DNA of 64,000 bases from Bradyrhizobium forestalis (GCF_002795245.1 NZ_PGVG01000016.1:1-64000), one strand, 5' to 3'; shown: positions 18,480 to 27,284, counted from the stretch's first letter. A program made the numbers and translations. Notes: a model not told the origin generated them from the letters alone.

Positions 18480-19363
18480 TACGAGGCCGCGAGTTCGGCG
18501 GCGGTCTTGCCGATGATGGATTCGTCCACGGGCTTCATAATGCCATGCTCCATCAGCATGTCCTCGAGCTCGTCCATGGAGATTGGAGTCGGGATGATGC
18601 CTTTGCCGCCATTTTTGTGAACCTTGGTCGCAAGATTGCGATAGTGATCGGCCTGCTTGGACTCGGGTGCATATTCGAGCACCGTCATGCGGCGTAACTC
18701 GGCATGCTGCACCACGTTGTCGCGCGGCACGAAGTAGATCAGCTGAGTACCTAGCTTCTTGGCCAACGCTTCCGCCAGTTCCAACTCCTTGTCCGTCTGC
18801 CGCTCATTGCAGATCAGACCGCCCAGCCGCACGCCGCCAGAGTTTGCGTATTTCAGGATTCCCTTGGAAATGTTGTTCGCGGCATACATCGCCATCATTT
18901 CACCGGACATCACGATATAGATTTCCTGCGCCTTGTTCTCGCGGATCGGCATCGCAAAACCACCGCAAACGACGTCGCCGAGCACGTCGTATGAGACATA
19001 GTCAATGTTTTCGTAGGCGCCGTTCTCCTCCAGGAAATTGATCGAGGTAATGACGCCGCGGCCGGCGCAGCCGACACCCGGCTCAGGACCACCGGACTCC
19101 ACGCAGCGAATGTCCCTGTAGCCGACCTTCATTACGTCCTCGAGCTCGAGGTCCTCCACGCTGCCGGCGTTCGCTGCAAGGCTCAAAATCGTGTCTTGCG
19201 CCTTAGCGTGCAGAATCAGGCGGGTCGAGTCCGCTTTCGGGTCGCACCCTACAATCAGGATTTTTTGACCCATCTCGGCCAGCGCCGCCAGCGTGTTCTG
19301 CGAAGTGGTCGACTTGCCGATGCCGCCCTTCCCGTAGAACGCGATTTGTCTCAGTGAAGACAT
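18479..19363 (-). CDS. nifH: Nitrogenase iron protein NifH
   Basis: NifH is the dinitrogenase reductase: an ATP-driven electron donor to NifDK that is also needed for FeMo-cofactor and P-cluster maturation. The 294 residues match Bradyrhizobium NifH. The P-loop is GKGGIGKST (about 10-18). The cluster ligands lie in VGCAGRGV, which also holds the Arg that is ADP-ribosylated in some bacteria, and in VVCGGFAMP. The start at 19363 (MSSLRQIAFYGKGG) is the family start; the frame extends 26 codons upstream without conservation. It has its own promoter at 19524-19539 with two NifA sites, and is encoded apart from nifDK as in other bradyrhizobia. Confidence 0.98.
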   Translation of the reverse strand: MSSLRQIAFYGKGGIGKSTTSQNTLAALAEMGQKILIVGCDPKADSTRLILHAKAQDTILSLAANAGSVEDLELEDVMKVGYRDIRCVESGGPEPGVGCAGRGVITSINFLEENGAYENIDYVSYDVLGDVVCGGFAMPIRENKAQEIYIVMSGEMMAMYAANNISKGILKYANSGGVRLGGLICNERQTDKELELAEALAKKLGTQLIYFVPRDNVVQHAELRRMTVLEYAPESKQADHYRNLATKVHKNGGKGIIPTPISMDELEDMLMEHGIMKPVDESIIGKTAAELAAS

Positions 19364-19523
19364 GTTGTTCTCCATCAACCGATTTGCCAAAAGTTGCGCT
19401 TCTTGCGCGCGAGCTTGTTTCTCTCTCAGAAACGGGGGCACACGGGTTCAAGGGAAGGAGCGCATCGCTCGTCTTACGCGTCGGCGTGCACTCAGCCCTC
19501 AGTCAGTGTTGCTGCCGCCTATT

Positions 19524-19539
19524 AGCAACCGCCGTGCCA
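19524..19539 (-). promoter_or_regulatory. Sigma-54 promoter of nifH
   Basis: On the minus strand the sequence is TGGCAC-GGCGG-TTGCT, a near-perfect -24/-12 element with GG-N10-GC. It leaves a leader of about 150 bases before the nifH ATG. Confidence 0.92.
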
Positions 19540-19611
19540 ACGCTTGACCGCGCTCCTTAAGCTTCTGATTACGTTTCTGAAAACCAACTAGCCGGTGAGT
19601 AAGGCCCTGGC

Positions 19612-19627
19612 TGTTTTAGATCTAACA
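19612..19627. promoter_or_regulatory. NifA upstream activator site 1 (nifH)
   Basis: TGT-TTTAGATCTA-ACA is an exact TGT-N10-ACA palindrome about 75 bp upstream of the nifH -24 element. Confidence 0.88.
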
Positions 19628-19640
19628 GGATTTGCGCGGC

Positions 19641-19656
19641 TGTCAGAAAACTAACA
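19641..19656. promoter_or_regulatory. NifA upstream activator site 2 (shared)
   Basis: TGT-CAGAAAACTA-ACA is a second exact TGT-N10-ACA site, 29 bp from the first. It lies 62 bp from the divergent plus-strand -24 element, so it could serve both directions. Confidence 0.85.
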
Positions 19657-19717
19657 ACGACCACAACGATCAACGCGAAAGGCCGATTTGCGCGACCTGT
19701 TCCGATGCCCTCACGTG

Positions 19718-19733
19718 TGGAACGGAACTTGCT
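19718..19733 (+). promoter_or_regulatory. Putative divergent sigma-54 promoter for the ArsC-like gene
   Basis: TGGAAC-GGAAC-TTGCT keeps GG-N10-GC and has one mismatch in the -24 box. It faces away from nifH, towards the gene at 19916, and lies next to the same two NifA sites. Confidence 0.6.
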
Positions 19734-19915
19734 CCGATTCGACGACAGTGAATATGCCGGTTGGCCCGCAATCTGGCGCACCAGCGGCGAGGTTGCATAC
19801 ATGGTACGGCGCTTGGTGCGCGGACTTTGGAGGTGATCGGCAAGAAATTGAAGAGGCTCCCGAAGCAGCCGCGCCGTGCCAATCGTTCAGCTCAGCGCGC
19901 CTACAGAGGTATATC

Positions 19916-20329
19916 GTGGCGACAATCATCCTCTATCAGAAACCCGGCTGCGCCACTAACGCGCGTCAGATTCAAGCGCTGAAGTCCGCCGGCCACGACG
20001 TGATCGCTCAAGACATCTTGAAGGAGCCATGGGATGCGGAGGAATTACGTAGCTTCTTCGGCAATATGCCCGTCGGCTCCTGGTTCAACCGAGCTGCGGC
20101 ACGTATCAAGTCAGGCGAAATCAATCCCGATACTATCGGCGCGGCAAGCGCACTCGCATTGATGGTGGGCGATCCGCTCCTGATACGACGACCGCTGATC
20201 GACGTAGACGGGGCACGATGTGCCGGGCTCGATCATGAGCCCGTGCTGTCGCTGCTTGGCCGCAAGACGCAAGATGATCTCGAGGGGTGTTTGCACGAAG
20301 CAAACCCCAGGCGTTGTGCGCAGGCCTGA
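19916..20329 (+). CDS. ArsC-like nitrogenase-associated protein
   Basis: This is a thioredoxin-fold protein of the arsenate reductase/Spx superfamily, in the branch linked to nitrogen-fixation genes. It has 137 residues from a GTG start at 19916, preceded by AGAGG. The N-terminal active-site region is ILYQKPGCATNARQI, with a single Cys, and the family sequence continues with VGSWFNRAA, GDPLLIRRPLID and GLDHEPV. The longer frame from 19688 would include the promoter, so I reject it. It is transcribed divergently from nifH with shared NifA sites. Its biochemical role is not established; arsenate reduction is unlikely to be the main function. Confidence 0.85.
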   Translation: MATIILYQKPGCATNARQIQALKSAGHDVIAQDILKEPWDAEELRSFFGNMPVGSWFNRAAARIKSGEINPDTIGAASALALMVGDPLLIRRPLIDVDGARCAGLDHEPVLSLLGRKTQDDLEGCLHEANPRRCAQA

Positions 20330-20788
20330 GGAAACGAAGGAGCGGCCCCCAGTCGATCAATAAAGTAAGGATGACGTTTCCCACTCCGGCTTCCTTCACG
20401 GGCAATAAGCGACGGGACCTTCGCTGAGACGGCCCGCGCGAGTGGCTGCCCGTAAGGGGCATCGTCTATATTGCGCTCGATCGCCGCGCTTCTCGCTCTT
20501 GTGAGAGGCGGTGACAGGTGCAGCCTTTGTCGCGCATGATGTCCGCGGCCTGGATTGGATCAGAGCAACAATCCGAGATGCGGCTTCTTGAACAGACCCG
20601 ACTCTCTTGAATTGAATAAGGATCAGAACAGATCTCGACCCTGCGCGGCAGTGATCATTATGCAACTTAGCGGCCTAATTGCGCTCTGCTCGCTTCCATT
20701 TTTGATCGGCATCAAATCCTCCGCCCTTCCCGGTGTGTGACAGAGATATCGCGCGGCTCTTCGCGCGGATTTTGGAATGGAGAATTCG
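20330..20788. other. Intergenic region before ompW
   Basis: 459 bp with no supported gene. I searched both strands for -24/-12 elements and TGT-N10-ACA. The closest (TGT to ACA with 11 bases between, around 20500) has the wrong spacing. Confidence 0.5.
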
Positions 20789-21520
20789 ATGACAACAAGG
20801 ACAGTTCTGACGAGGGCGTCACTCCTCGCGCTAGCAACCTCGTTGGTCAGCATCCCGGTACAGGCTGCAGATCTGGGCCAAGCGCCGATCTACTATAAAG
20901 CGCCCCCGATCGAACCCTTCAATCCATGGATGATCCGCCTGCGCGTACTTGGCATTTTGCCGGACACCGAAGGCAGCTCAGTCAGCGTCGCCGGGGTGCC
21001 CTCGCTGTCCTCACCAAGTTCTGGGCTTTCGATCAGCGATCAAGTCATACCCGAGCTCGACATCACCTATTTCTTCACGAGAAACGTTGCCGCCGAACTC
21101 ATTCTCGGCGTAACTAGCCATCACATCAGCGGCAATGGCGCGCTCACTGGCCTCGATATCGGCAAAGCCTGGCTGTTGCCGCCAACACTGACCCTGCAAT
21201 ATCACTTCACCGATTTCGGCGCGCTCAAGCCCTATATCGGCGCGGGCATCAACTACACCGCATTCTTCAACCAATCGGCTGCCAATACGTCGCTCGCTGG
21301 CCTTGCCGTTACGGATTTGCGCATCAGCAACCAATTCGGCGCGGCGGTCCAATTCGGCTTCGATTACATGCTTGATCGGCACTGGGGCCTCAACTTTGAC
21401 GTGAAGAAGCTATGGCTGCGGCCGGAGTACTCCGCGACCGTAAACAATGCGATTGCCGTCACCGGTCGCGCCAACATCGACCCGTGGCTCGTCAGCGGCG
21501 GCGTCACTTACAAGTTCTGA
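20789..21520 (+). CDS. OmpW family outer membrane protein
   Basis: OmpW proteins are small eight-stranded beta-barrels that carry hydrophobic compounds across the outer membrane. The 243-residue protein begins with a signal peptide ending VQA before ADLGQAP (about residue 25). The rest alternates polar and hydrophobic residues, with NPWMIRLRVLGILPD, LDITYFFTRNVAAEL, LTLQYHFTD and YIGAGINYTAFF. It ends in ...VSGGVTYKF, with the terminal Phe typical of outer-membrane barrels. ATG 20789 is preferred over 20777 because GGAG precedes it at good distance. It follows the ArsC-like gene in the same direction after a 459-bp gap. Confidence 0.9.
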   Translation: MTTRTVLTRASLLALATSLVSIPVQAADLGQAPIYYKAPPIEPFNPWMIRLRVLGILPDTEGSSVSVAGVPSLSSPSSGLSISDQVIPELDITYFFTRNVAAELILGVTSHHISGNGALTGLDIGKAWLLPPTLTLQYHFTDFGALKPYIGAGINYTAFFNQSAANTSLAGLAVTDLRISNQFGAAVQFGFDYMLDRHWGLNFDVKKLWLRPEYSATVNNAIAVTGRANIDPWLVSGGVTYKF

Positions 21521-21534
21521 CGCTAGAACAGGAT

Positions 21535-21570
21535 CAGAAAGGGGTGAATAGGATCAGAAAGGGGTGAAAT
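21535..21570. repeat. Short direct repeat next to IS3 remnant
   Basis: A segment of about 19 bp containing AGGATCAGAAAGGGGTGAA occurs twice in tandem at the left edge of the IS3-type element, just after ompW. It may reflect serial insertion or excision. Confidence 0.6.
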
Positions 21571-22650
21571 GGATCCGCGGAGCGGGACCGCTTGAACAGG
21601 TTTGTTAGTTGGAAACTGACCGCTCCTGATCCGTTTCTATCACGCTGCGAGAAACCCTGTCTGCTGCTGTTGCTGTGGGCATGTGGCCAACGCGTCAGCG
21701 TTGTCCATCATGTCCACAGCCTTCGCAGCCTGCATCCGTTCGCGCCAGACCGCCATCGGCGCGCGATAGCCGAGTGCCTGATGAAGGCGACGACCGTTGT
21801 AGAAGGCGATCCAGTTTGCGATTCCTGCCTTGGCCTCGCGACCGTCGGCATAGCCCTTCAACGAGATAAAGAAAGCCACGGCCGATGGGCAAATACGCGA
21901 TGTCGGCCGCCCACACCTGGTTCGGCCGGTCGATCGTCATGTTGCGCAGCAGATAGGGATAGATCTTGTGGCCCGGCGCCGGCTTCGTCGTGTTCGGGCT
22001 TCGGTCCCAGCGCCGCGATGCCCATCTTGCGCATCAAGCGCTGCACGCGCTTGCGATTGTCCTGAAGCCCCTCAGTCTTCAGCATCGCGGTCATTCGCCG
22101 CGCCCCCAGGAACGGCCAGGCGGTCAACAGCTCGTCGATCCGCCGCATCAGAGCAAGGTCGTTGTCGTTGGCCGGCCGCGGCGGCCGGTAGACGCCAGAG
22201 CGCGCGATGCCAAGCAACATGCATTGCCGGCGGATCGACAGCGCCTTATCGGCGCGATCGAGCATTGCTCGACGGTCCGGCGTGCTCATCTTCCGGACCT
22301 CCGCACTAAAAAAATCGCGCTCGACTGCCAGTTGTCTTATCTTGGCGTGCAGCTTCTCGATCTCACGTTCGCGAGCGTCCTCGCGCTCCCGCCCCACACC
22401 CGCGTCAAAGGCCCGGGCCGCCTTTTCCAGCACTTGCTTCTTCCAGGCATAGATCTGGTTCGGGTGAACCTCGTAGCGCTGGGCCAAATCGGCCACCATC
22501 GCCTGCTCCCGCACCGCCTCCAGCGCGATCTTTGCCTTCAGTGCCGCGTCGATCTTGCGTCTCGTCTTCTTCGTTATTGCTCACTCCGTCTATCAGACGG
22601 AGCGGCCTTTTTCCAACTAAGCCTCTGGTCCCAAATCGGGGTCCATTTCA
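21565..22650 (-). mobile_element. Defective IS3-family insertion sequence
   Basis: The ends are imperfect inverted repeats: TGAAATGGATCC at 21565-21576 and GGGGTCCATTTCA at 22638-22650 (reverse complement TGAAATGGACCCC). A nested repeat TTAGTTGGAAA/TTTCCAACTAA occurs at 21605 and 22610. GGGG flanks both ends and may be the target duplication. The element is about 1.09 kb, and its transposase genes are broken. Confidence 0.75.
21640..22577 (-). pseudogene. IS3-family transposase OrfAB remnant
   Basis: OrfA begins TKKTRRKIDAALKAKIALEA, but the codon where a start is expected reads ATA (22577-22575). OrfA runs through the helix-turn-helix VADLAQRYEVHPNQIYAWKK and a leucine-zipper-like segment into OrfB (SVYRPP-like GVYRPPRPANDND, FLGARRMTAML). 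The frame then shifts: MTIDRPNQVWAADIAYLPIGRGF is in a different frame. The central DDE region is deleted, because the sequence jumps directly to FFISLKGYADGREAKAGIANWIAFYNGRRLHQALGYRAP. It cannot make an active transposase. Confidence 0.8.
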
Positions 22651-23048
22651 GGGGATCCGTTTGATCAAACCGGACGCGGCGAGCTCATCGAGCGCGTCCC
22701 TAACCTCGCCGCGGTGCAAACAGAGCGAGATGACGCGTCAAGTACGCGTTATCTCGCGAGACGCGGGGAGCCCAGCACTGCTCTCGCTGTGAACTCCGGG
22801 TCGCGCGGCAAGCGGTGACGGTACACAAACAAATCGACCCAGCACGCGCGTTGCAAAGGCCGCCATTTGCCGCTTGGGCCGGAGAAGAAAGGCGGCACGC
22901 CGCGAAAACGTCAATGACTTGCTGTTCTCAAATCCGCGGCGTGATGGCTACGCTCTATCTCAGACGATCTGACCTCCGAGCGGCCAGCTCATCGCCGCGC
23001 TAGCAGTCGATGCTTGCTAGCCTTGGCAAGTGGCCGCTAATCGAGCCG
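22651..23048. other. Intergenic region
   Basis: About 400 bp between the IS3 remnant and the [2Fe-2S] ferredoxin gene. No gene, promoter or terminator could be supported. Confidence 0.5.
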
Positions 23049-23396
23049 TTAGGTTCGCTTTAACACCATGACAAGGCGGTCGACACGTTTGCCTTGCGCG
23101 AGGTGGGAGTTTACGATTTCGTCGACATCCTCAGGCGTGGACGCGCGATACCACACTCCATCGGGATAGACGACCATCAAGGGACCAGAGTTACAAAAGC
23201 CAAGGCAGCCCGCCATCGTGAAGCCAATATCGTTGAGGCCTTGCGCTTCGATCGCCTTGGCCATTCGATCCCATAGGGGTTGTGCGCCGGAGGCGCCACA
23301 GCTGCCGTGCGGATGAGTTGGCGGACGCTGCGTGTTGCAGGCAAAGACATGATGTCTATAAAGTTGAGGAAGCTCGAATTCGGTTTCTGAGTTCAT
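23049..23396 (-). CDS. Thioredoxin-like [2Fe-2S] ferredoxin
   Basis: This is a small electron carrier of the thioredoxin-fold [2Fe-2S] family, related to the ferredoxins found in nif clusters of Azotobacter and Clostridium. It has 115 residues. Cluster ligands are C20 and C33 (C-x12-C, with a proline-rich loop between) and C64 and C68 (AGCLGFCNSGP). The family continues with VVYPDGVWYRASTPEDVDEIV. The start is the first Met of the frame. It is the last gene of the nif-linked block and is separated from the Rieske gene by 1.35 kb. Its partner is not known; electron delivery to cofactor assembly is inferred from context. Confidence 0.88.
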   Translation of the reverse strand: MNSETEFELPQLYRHHVFACNTQRPPTHPHGSCGASGAQPLWDRMAKAIEAQGLNDIGFTMAGCLGFCNSGPLMVVYPDGVWYRASTPEDVDEIVNSHLAQGKRVDRLVMVLKRT

Positions 23397-24745
23397 GCGC
23401 CTATCCTGTGATCAATGGGCTTCATCTGAGAAGAGACGAGATGCGAGCACATCGCCCCCAACAATCTCTTACGACTAAACGCCGCATCGACCAATTAATG
23501 CTAATGATTCCCACACGCGCTCGCCAAAGCAGGCAAAATGAGCGGGCGCCATAGTGATGGTCGTCGCCGACGATCAGCGATAGATATCTCGGCGTCCAGA
23601 GCAGCCTCCTTGATCAACTCCAACCTCTTCAGCCATCATCACGATCTTTCTGCTCCCGCTTGCTCCCATCCAACTTCTCCAAAGCAAGTTGCACACCAGA
23701 TGCGTAACGTTCGCCTCCGCAACGATCCCTTGCTTTGCGCGACCCACGATTGTTGCGAAGGTTACGACAATGTTGTTCGCCTCTGTTTCGGCCACGACAA
23801 ACCTCGCTTAGCGTTTGACCTCCCGTTCAACCTTCTGCAGTTCGTACGCAGAACAACCGAGACGCTCGGTTATTTGGCCCAGCTCTTGCGCTATCGTATC
23901 TTGGAATGAGCAGCGATCTTCATGACCCTCGAGCCGCCTAGCGAGGAGCTCGAAGATCGTGCGGCGGATCGAGCGCCGTGTTCTGCCATGAGTGAGCGGC
24001 TGGCCGCATTGACCGGCGCGAGCCTACAGCATCTTTTTCGCCCTGAAGCTGGACGCTGCGCTCCGCCGCTGCCCATCCATCGTTTGCTCAACAGATCGCG
24101 CCCGTCGCGAGAGCCCAAAGAGGCAGGGATGAACGCCGAGCCACCTTTGAGGCTGCAGACCAAGCCGGTCGCATCCCCATCGGCAGCAACGTTAAAACGC
24201 AATACAGCGGTCCAAAATTGGGATCACACTTCACACGATACGCGTCAAGACGCGCGCTTGCAGCCGGAAATGCGGAACAACGAGCACGCTCTAACCGGCC
24301 CTTACTGACGATGGTGGCGCCATTCGCTAAGAGCGTCGCACAAGCCGAAGTTTGGCATGGCAGTTGCAACGGCGGCAATAACGCCAGCTGCACCGACCGG
24401 CCTTCTGACACAGGATCGTCATTCCTCATCCCCAAACGATCCTGTCAGTCTGGGTCCCGCCATTCTCCACGCCCAGACGATGCCCTCGGCGAACTTCCAG
24501 CCGCCGGGGGCATTTCCCCTCAAACATATCCACGGCGGTAGGAGGCATGTCCCGCTGCCGGCTCGATTTGACGAGCCAGCGCAAGAGCAGCTTGCTGGTG
24601 CTGCGCAGGTCGTGGAGTGCAAGGCCGCAATCCGACGAGGTGCTCGTCATCAAAAGCTGTGACACGCATCTACCAACGCTCACGCGTACAACGGCGAGGG
24701 CAAAGCGCCCTAAGGCAGCTTGAGCACAATAAAGCGATAGGCCCG
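23397..24745. other. Long region of uncertain coding potential
   Basis: 1.35 kb with no gene I can name. On the minus strand, frames near 23818-24040 (containing TIFELLARRLEGHEDRCSFQ and ending KVEREVKR) and near 23590-23800 (containing RYASGVQLALEKLDGSK) have protein-like composition. Neither has a start signal or family. They may be remnants of one or two nif-linked genes. Frames on the plus strand look like shadows. A weak -24/-12-like element (TGGTGT-GCAAC-TTGCT) lies at 23683-23698. Confidence 0.35.
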
Positions 24746-25219
24746 TTAGTCCGGATGGATAGTGACATCCATGGATTCGTCGCTGTCCCCGAAGGGGTCG
24801 CCAAACCGGTCGTCCTCGAGCAGCTTGACGCCGCACAGGCAGACGTCACCTTCGATTACGGCGAGCGCTACCGGCTCAAGCGATTGGCCATCGCAGGGGC
24901 CGTCGATGCACATCCCTGTGTCGACCTCGAATCTTGCACCGTGCCGGCCGCATCTAAGAAAGGAGCGGTCTGCCGAGAAAAACGTACCGGAGCCGATATT
25001 CAGCCAGACGTTCTCATGCGGACAACGATTCACGTAACCAAAATAGTCATTGCCGAAGGTGCGCACCACAATAATCGGAAACGGCCGGCTCTCGCCCTTA
25101 TCGTCAATCCGCGACAGGCTAAAGCTCATGGCCCCACTCCGCTCGATGGCATCGGCCGGACAGACGACAAAAACCTCGATGTGACCGCTCATCAGGTTGC
25201 CGATTACAGGTTCGCTCAT
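24746..25219 (-). CDS. Rieske [2Fe-2S] protein, nif-associated (copy 1)
   Basis: This is a Rieske-type ferredoxin of 157 residues. The cluster ligands are C66-P-H68 and C90-G-R-H93, and the surrounding sequence (IIVVRTFGNDYFGYVNRCPH, then ARFEVDTGMCIDGPCDG) is that of small soluble Rieske proteins. Three extra cysteines follow the second motif. The start overlaps the stop of the upstream small gene as ATGA, indicating coupling. A second, similar Rieske protein is encoded at 34485-34880. The role is likely electron transfer in nitrogenase assembly or oxygen response, but it is unproven. Confidence 0.9.
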   Translation of the reverse strand: MSEPVIGNLMSGHIEVFVVCPADAIERSGAMSFSLSRIDDKGESRPFPIIVVRTFGNDYFGYVNRCPHENVWLNIGSGTFFSADRSFLRCGRHGARFEVDTGMCIDGPCDGQSLEPVALAVIEGDVCLCGVKLLEDDRFGDPFGDSDESMDVTIHPD

Positions 25220-25437
25220 CCCGGCCTCGCAGTTTCCTGCTTGAAGGCTTCGATCGCAGTCCGGCTCAGCTGAAAAATCCCACGGCCACGAGCGAGCGCC
25301 CGATAAGTCGAGCTGGCACGGGCGTTGAGGACGTCAAACCACTGGTTCGGCGTGAGCTTCGCCGGACGCTCGCTGATTTGGATCACCCTTCCGTTCGGAG
25401 CGAAGCGGACGTGAATGATGACTTGTTGCGAGTTCAT
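25216..25437 (-). CDS. Small conserved nif-cluster protein, unknown function
   Basis: I do not recognise the family. From ATG 25437 (MNSQQVIIHVRFAPNG) it has 73 residues with no Cys. It contains the motif WFDVLNARASSTYRALARGRGIFQLSR and is predicted soluble and mixed alpha/beta. A GTG at 25518 would give 100 residues. The end overlaps the Rieske start (ATGA), so the two are translationally coupled and probably work together. Confidence 0.65.
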   Translation of the reverse strand: MNSQQVIIHVRFAPNGRVIQISERPAKLTPNQWFDVLNARASSTYRALARGRGIFQLSRTAIEAFKQETARPG

Positions 25438-25784
25438 ACCGATAACCTGTTTTGATAACTCTAAAGATCCTGAACGGACACCGAGAATCTCGACTGTGAT
25501 TTGCTTAGTTTTGGGCACCTTGGCGCGTAGGCTCTCACGCCAGCCTTGGACGCGCCGCCTTCTCTGCTATCGAGAAGGGCTTTTCGCGCTCGCTTGGAGC
25601 ATTTCTCTTGCTGCTCTAAGACAAGTGCATACCTCCAGCGGCATCCGGCGCGCTCCCGCCATGCTATCCGACAACGCTGCCACAAAGGACGTATCCTCGG
25701 TCCGTTGCTCATCTCTCGCGATGAGAAATACCACGCTCACCGCCATTCAACCCTCGTTCTTCCGTGTCGTGGATGACGATCATC
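25438..25784. other. Gap between the small nif-linked gene and the DegT-like gene
   Basis: About 350 bp, of which the first 81 bp could be the N-terminus of the downstream gene if its GTG start is used. Nothing else is recognised. Confidence 0.4.
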
Positions 25785-26984
25785 TTAGTAAATCGCGGCA
25801 CCCGCTCCCACGTTTATCGACGCATCTTTCATGGTCTCCACGATAAACTCGATCTGCTTGTTCGTGAGATGTGTGTGGAACGGAAGGGCAAGAGCGCGAT
25901 CTGCGATTCTTTCCGCAACCAAGAAATCGCCACGCCGATAGCCGAAGTCAAAGTAGTGTTGTTGCAAGTGTAGCGGTTGGCTATAGGCGGTGGATTCAAC
26001 CTGCGCGCCGCGCAGATCATCGATAATGGCGTCGCGCCCCGATCGCGTGAAGCGCGTCCCCAGATGAACGAGATAAAGCAACCAGTTTACCTCGACCACA
26101 TCGGGGCCAACATAAGGCGGCTTGATGCCCTCAAATGATTGCATATGCGCGTTATAAAGCTGCTCGACGAACCGACGCCGCTCCAGGATTTCATCGAGAC
26201 GCTTGAGCTGCGCTAGGCCCAAGGTAGCCGTGAGATCGCTCATGCCGGCCTGATAAGGCGCCGTGCTACCGACAACAACGGAAGAGCGCTCGTCCAGGCG
26301 ATGGGCGCGATGCCGACGCAAGCCGAGCGCGATGTCGATATCGTCGGTCACAACCATTCCGCCTTCACCACAGGTTAGGGCCAGCGGCTGAGCAAAGTCG
26401 AACACCGCGATGTCGCCAAACCGGCCGACGAGCTCACCCTTGTAGCTCGATCCGATCGCCTCGGTGGAATCCTCCAAAAGCAGCAGCTGATGGCGCTGGG
26501 CGACCGCGCGCAGCTCCGACCATGGCGCTGGATGACCGTTGGGATTGCCGGCGACAATCGCCCGCGTATTGGCCGTGATGCGCTCTTCGGCCCTCGCTGG
26601 GACTAATGCTCCCGACCAATAGTCAATTTCTGCAAATACCGCTCGTGCGCCTGCGAGACTGATGGCATGCGCGGTCTCACGAAAGGAGTAGGGCGAGGCG
26701 ATAACCTCGTGCCCGGGACCAATGCCGAACGCCCTCAGCGCAAGGAGGAGCCCTATGGTACCACTCGAGACCGCAACAGCATATTTGCGACCAAGATAGG
26801 CGGCGAAAGCGTGCTCAAACGCCGCAGTAATCTGCCCGTTGGAGATCTGCGGCGAACACAGCAGCGTTTCCACGGCAGAGAGCTCGGCAAAGGTGATATC
26901 GGGATCGGACAGTGGAATGAATGATACATTCTCCTCCACAGTGTGCGCGCCATCAAGCCGATACTCTGCCAGTTCAGTGCTCAC
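25785..26984 (-). CDS. DegT/DnrJ/EryC1/StrS-fold protein lacking the PLP lysine
   Basis: This 399-residue protein has the overall fold of sugar aminotransferases: VSSGTIGLLLALRAFGIGPGHEVIASPYSF-like substrate and phosphate blocks (in pieces), EDSTEAIGSSYKGELVGRFGD, and the C-terminal YDFGYRRGD/LALPFHTHLT region. In working enzymes the lysine that binds PLP lies seven residues into FSFxxxKxxTxxEGG. Here the aligned segment is FDFAQPLALTCGEGG, and the position is Leu201. The Asp-Ala-Ala-Gln PLP clamp is also changed, to D-S-T-E. It is thus unlikely to be an aminotransferase and may be a binding or scaffold protein. It overlaps the upstream 89-residue gene by ATGA. Its place inside a nif operon suggests a role in nitrogenase assembly or regulation. 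Confidence 0.85.
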   Translation of the reverse strand: MSTELAEYRLDGAHTVEENVSFIPLSDPDITFAELSAVETLLCSPQISNGQITAAFEHAFAAYLGRKYAVAVSSGTIGLLLALRAFGIGPGHEVIASPYSFRETAHAISLAGARAVFAEIDYWSGALVPARAEERITANTRAIVAGNPNGHPAPWSELRAVAQRHQLLLLEDSTEAIGSSYKGELVGRFGDIAVFDFAQPLALTCGEGGMVVTDDIDIALGLRRHRAHRLDERSSVVVGSTAPYQAGMSDLTATLGLAQLKRLDEILERRRFVEQLYNAHMQSFEGIKPPYVGPDVVEVNWLLYLVHLGTRFTRSGRDAIIDDLRGAQVESTAYSQPLHLQQHYFDFGYRRGDFLVAERIADRALALPFHTHLTNKQIEFIVETMKDASINVGAGAAIY

Positions 26985-27250
26985 CGCCCAACATTCCTTT
27001 TGGCCAACACTATGCCGGTCGCCCGCGTCGGATCGGCCGTAATCTGCACGCAGTGATCCGATCCATCGATCAGATGAAGGTCGAAACGCGGAAACTGCCG
27101 GAACGGCTGGTCCGCCACATCCGACGCATCACAGCGCACCCAAGCAAGCTGCGGAAAGCGGCGCTGCAGCTCGACAAACGAACCCTTCTCGGCGCCATCG
27201 GCTGCAAGCAGCCGCTCGATTTCGATCAATTCCTCCGCGGTGAGCGCCAT
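26981..27250 (-). CDS. Conserved nif-linked protein, unknown function
   Basis: An 89-residue soluble protein starting MALTAEELIEIERLLAADG at 27250. It continues with FPQLAWVRCDASDVADQPFR and ends DPTRATGIVLAKRNVGR. I know similar short proteins from nif clusters of alphaproteobacteria but cannot give a function; DUF6129 is possible. Its stop overlaps the start of the DegT-like gene (ATGA), so the two are translated together and may interact. Confidence 0.7.
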   Translation of the reverse strand: MALTAEELIEIERLLAADGAEKGSFVELQRRFPQLAWVRCDASDVADQPFRQFPRFDLHLIDGSDHCVQITADPTRATGIVLAKRNVGR

Positions 27251-27284
27251 CGTGGCTCCTCTGTGGCTCGTGAAAGGCGGGGCA

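Noticed and set aside
17605..18516. 303-codon plus-strand frame opposite nifQ
   Set aside because: It overlaps nifQ completely and runs into nifH; no family features.
20495..20515. TGT and ACA pair resembling a NifA site upstream of ompW
   Set aside because: The spacer is 11 bases instead of 10, and no -24/-12 promoter follows.
23683..23698. -24/-12-like element TGGTGT-GCAAC-TTGCT upstream of the [2Fe-2S] ferredoxin
   Set aside because: Two mismatches in the -24 box, 290 bp from the gene, and no NifA site nearby; too weak to annotate.
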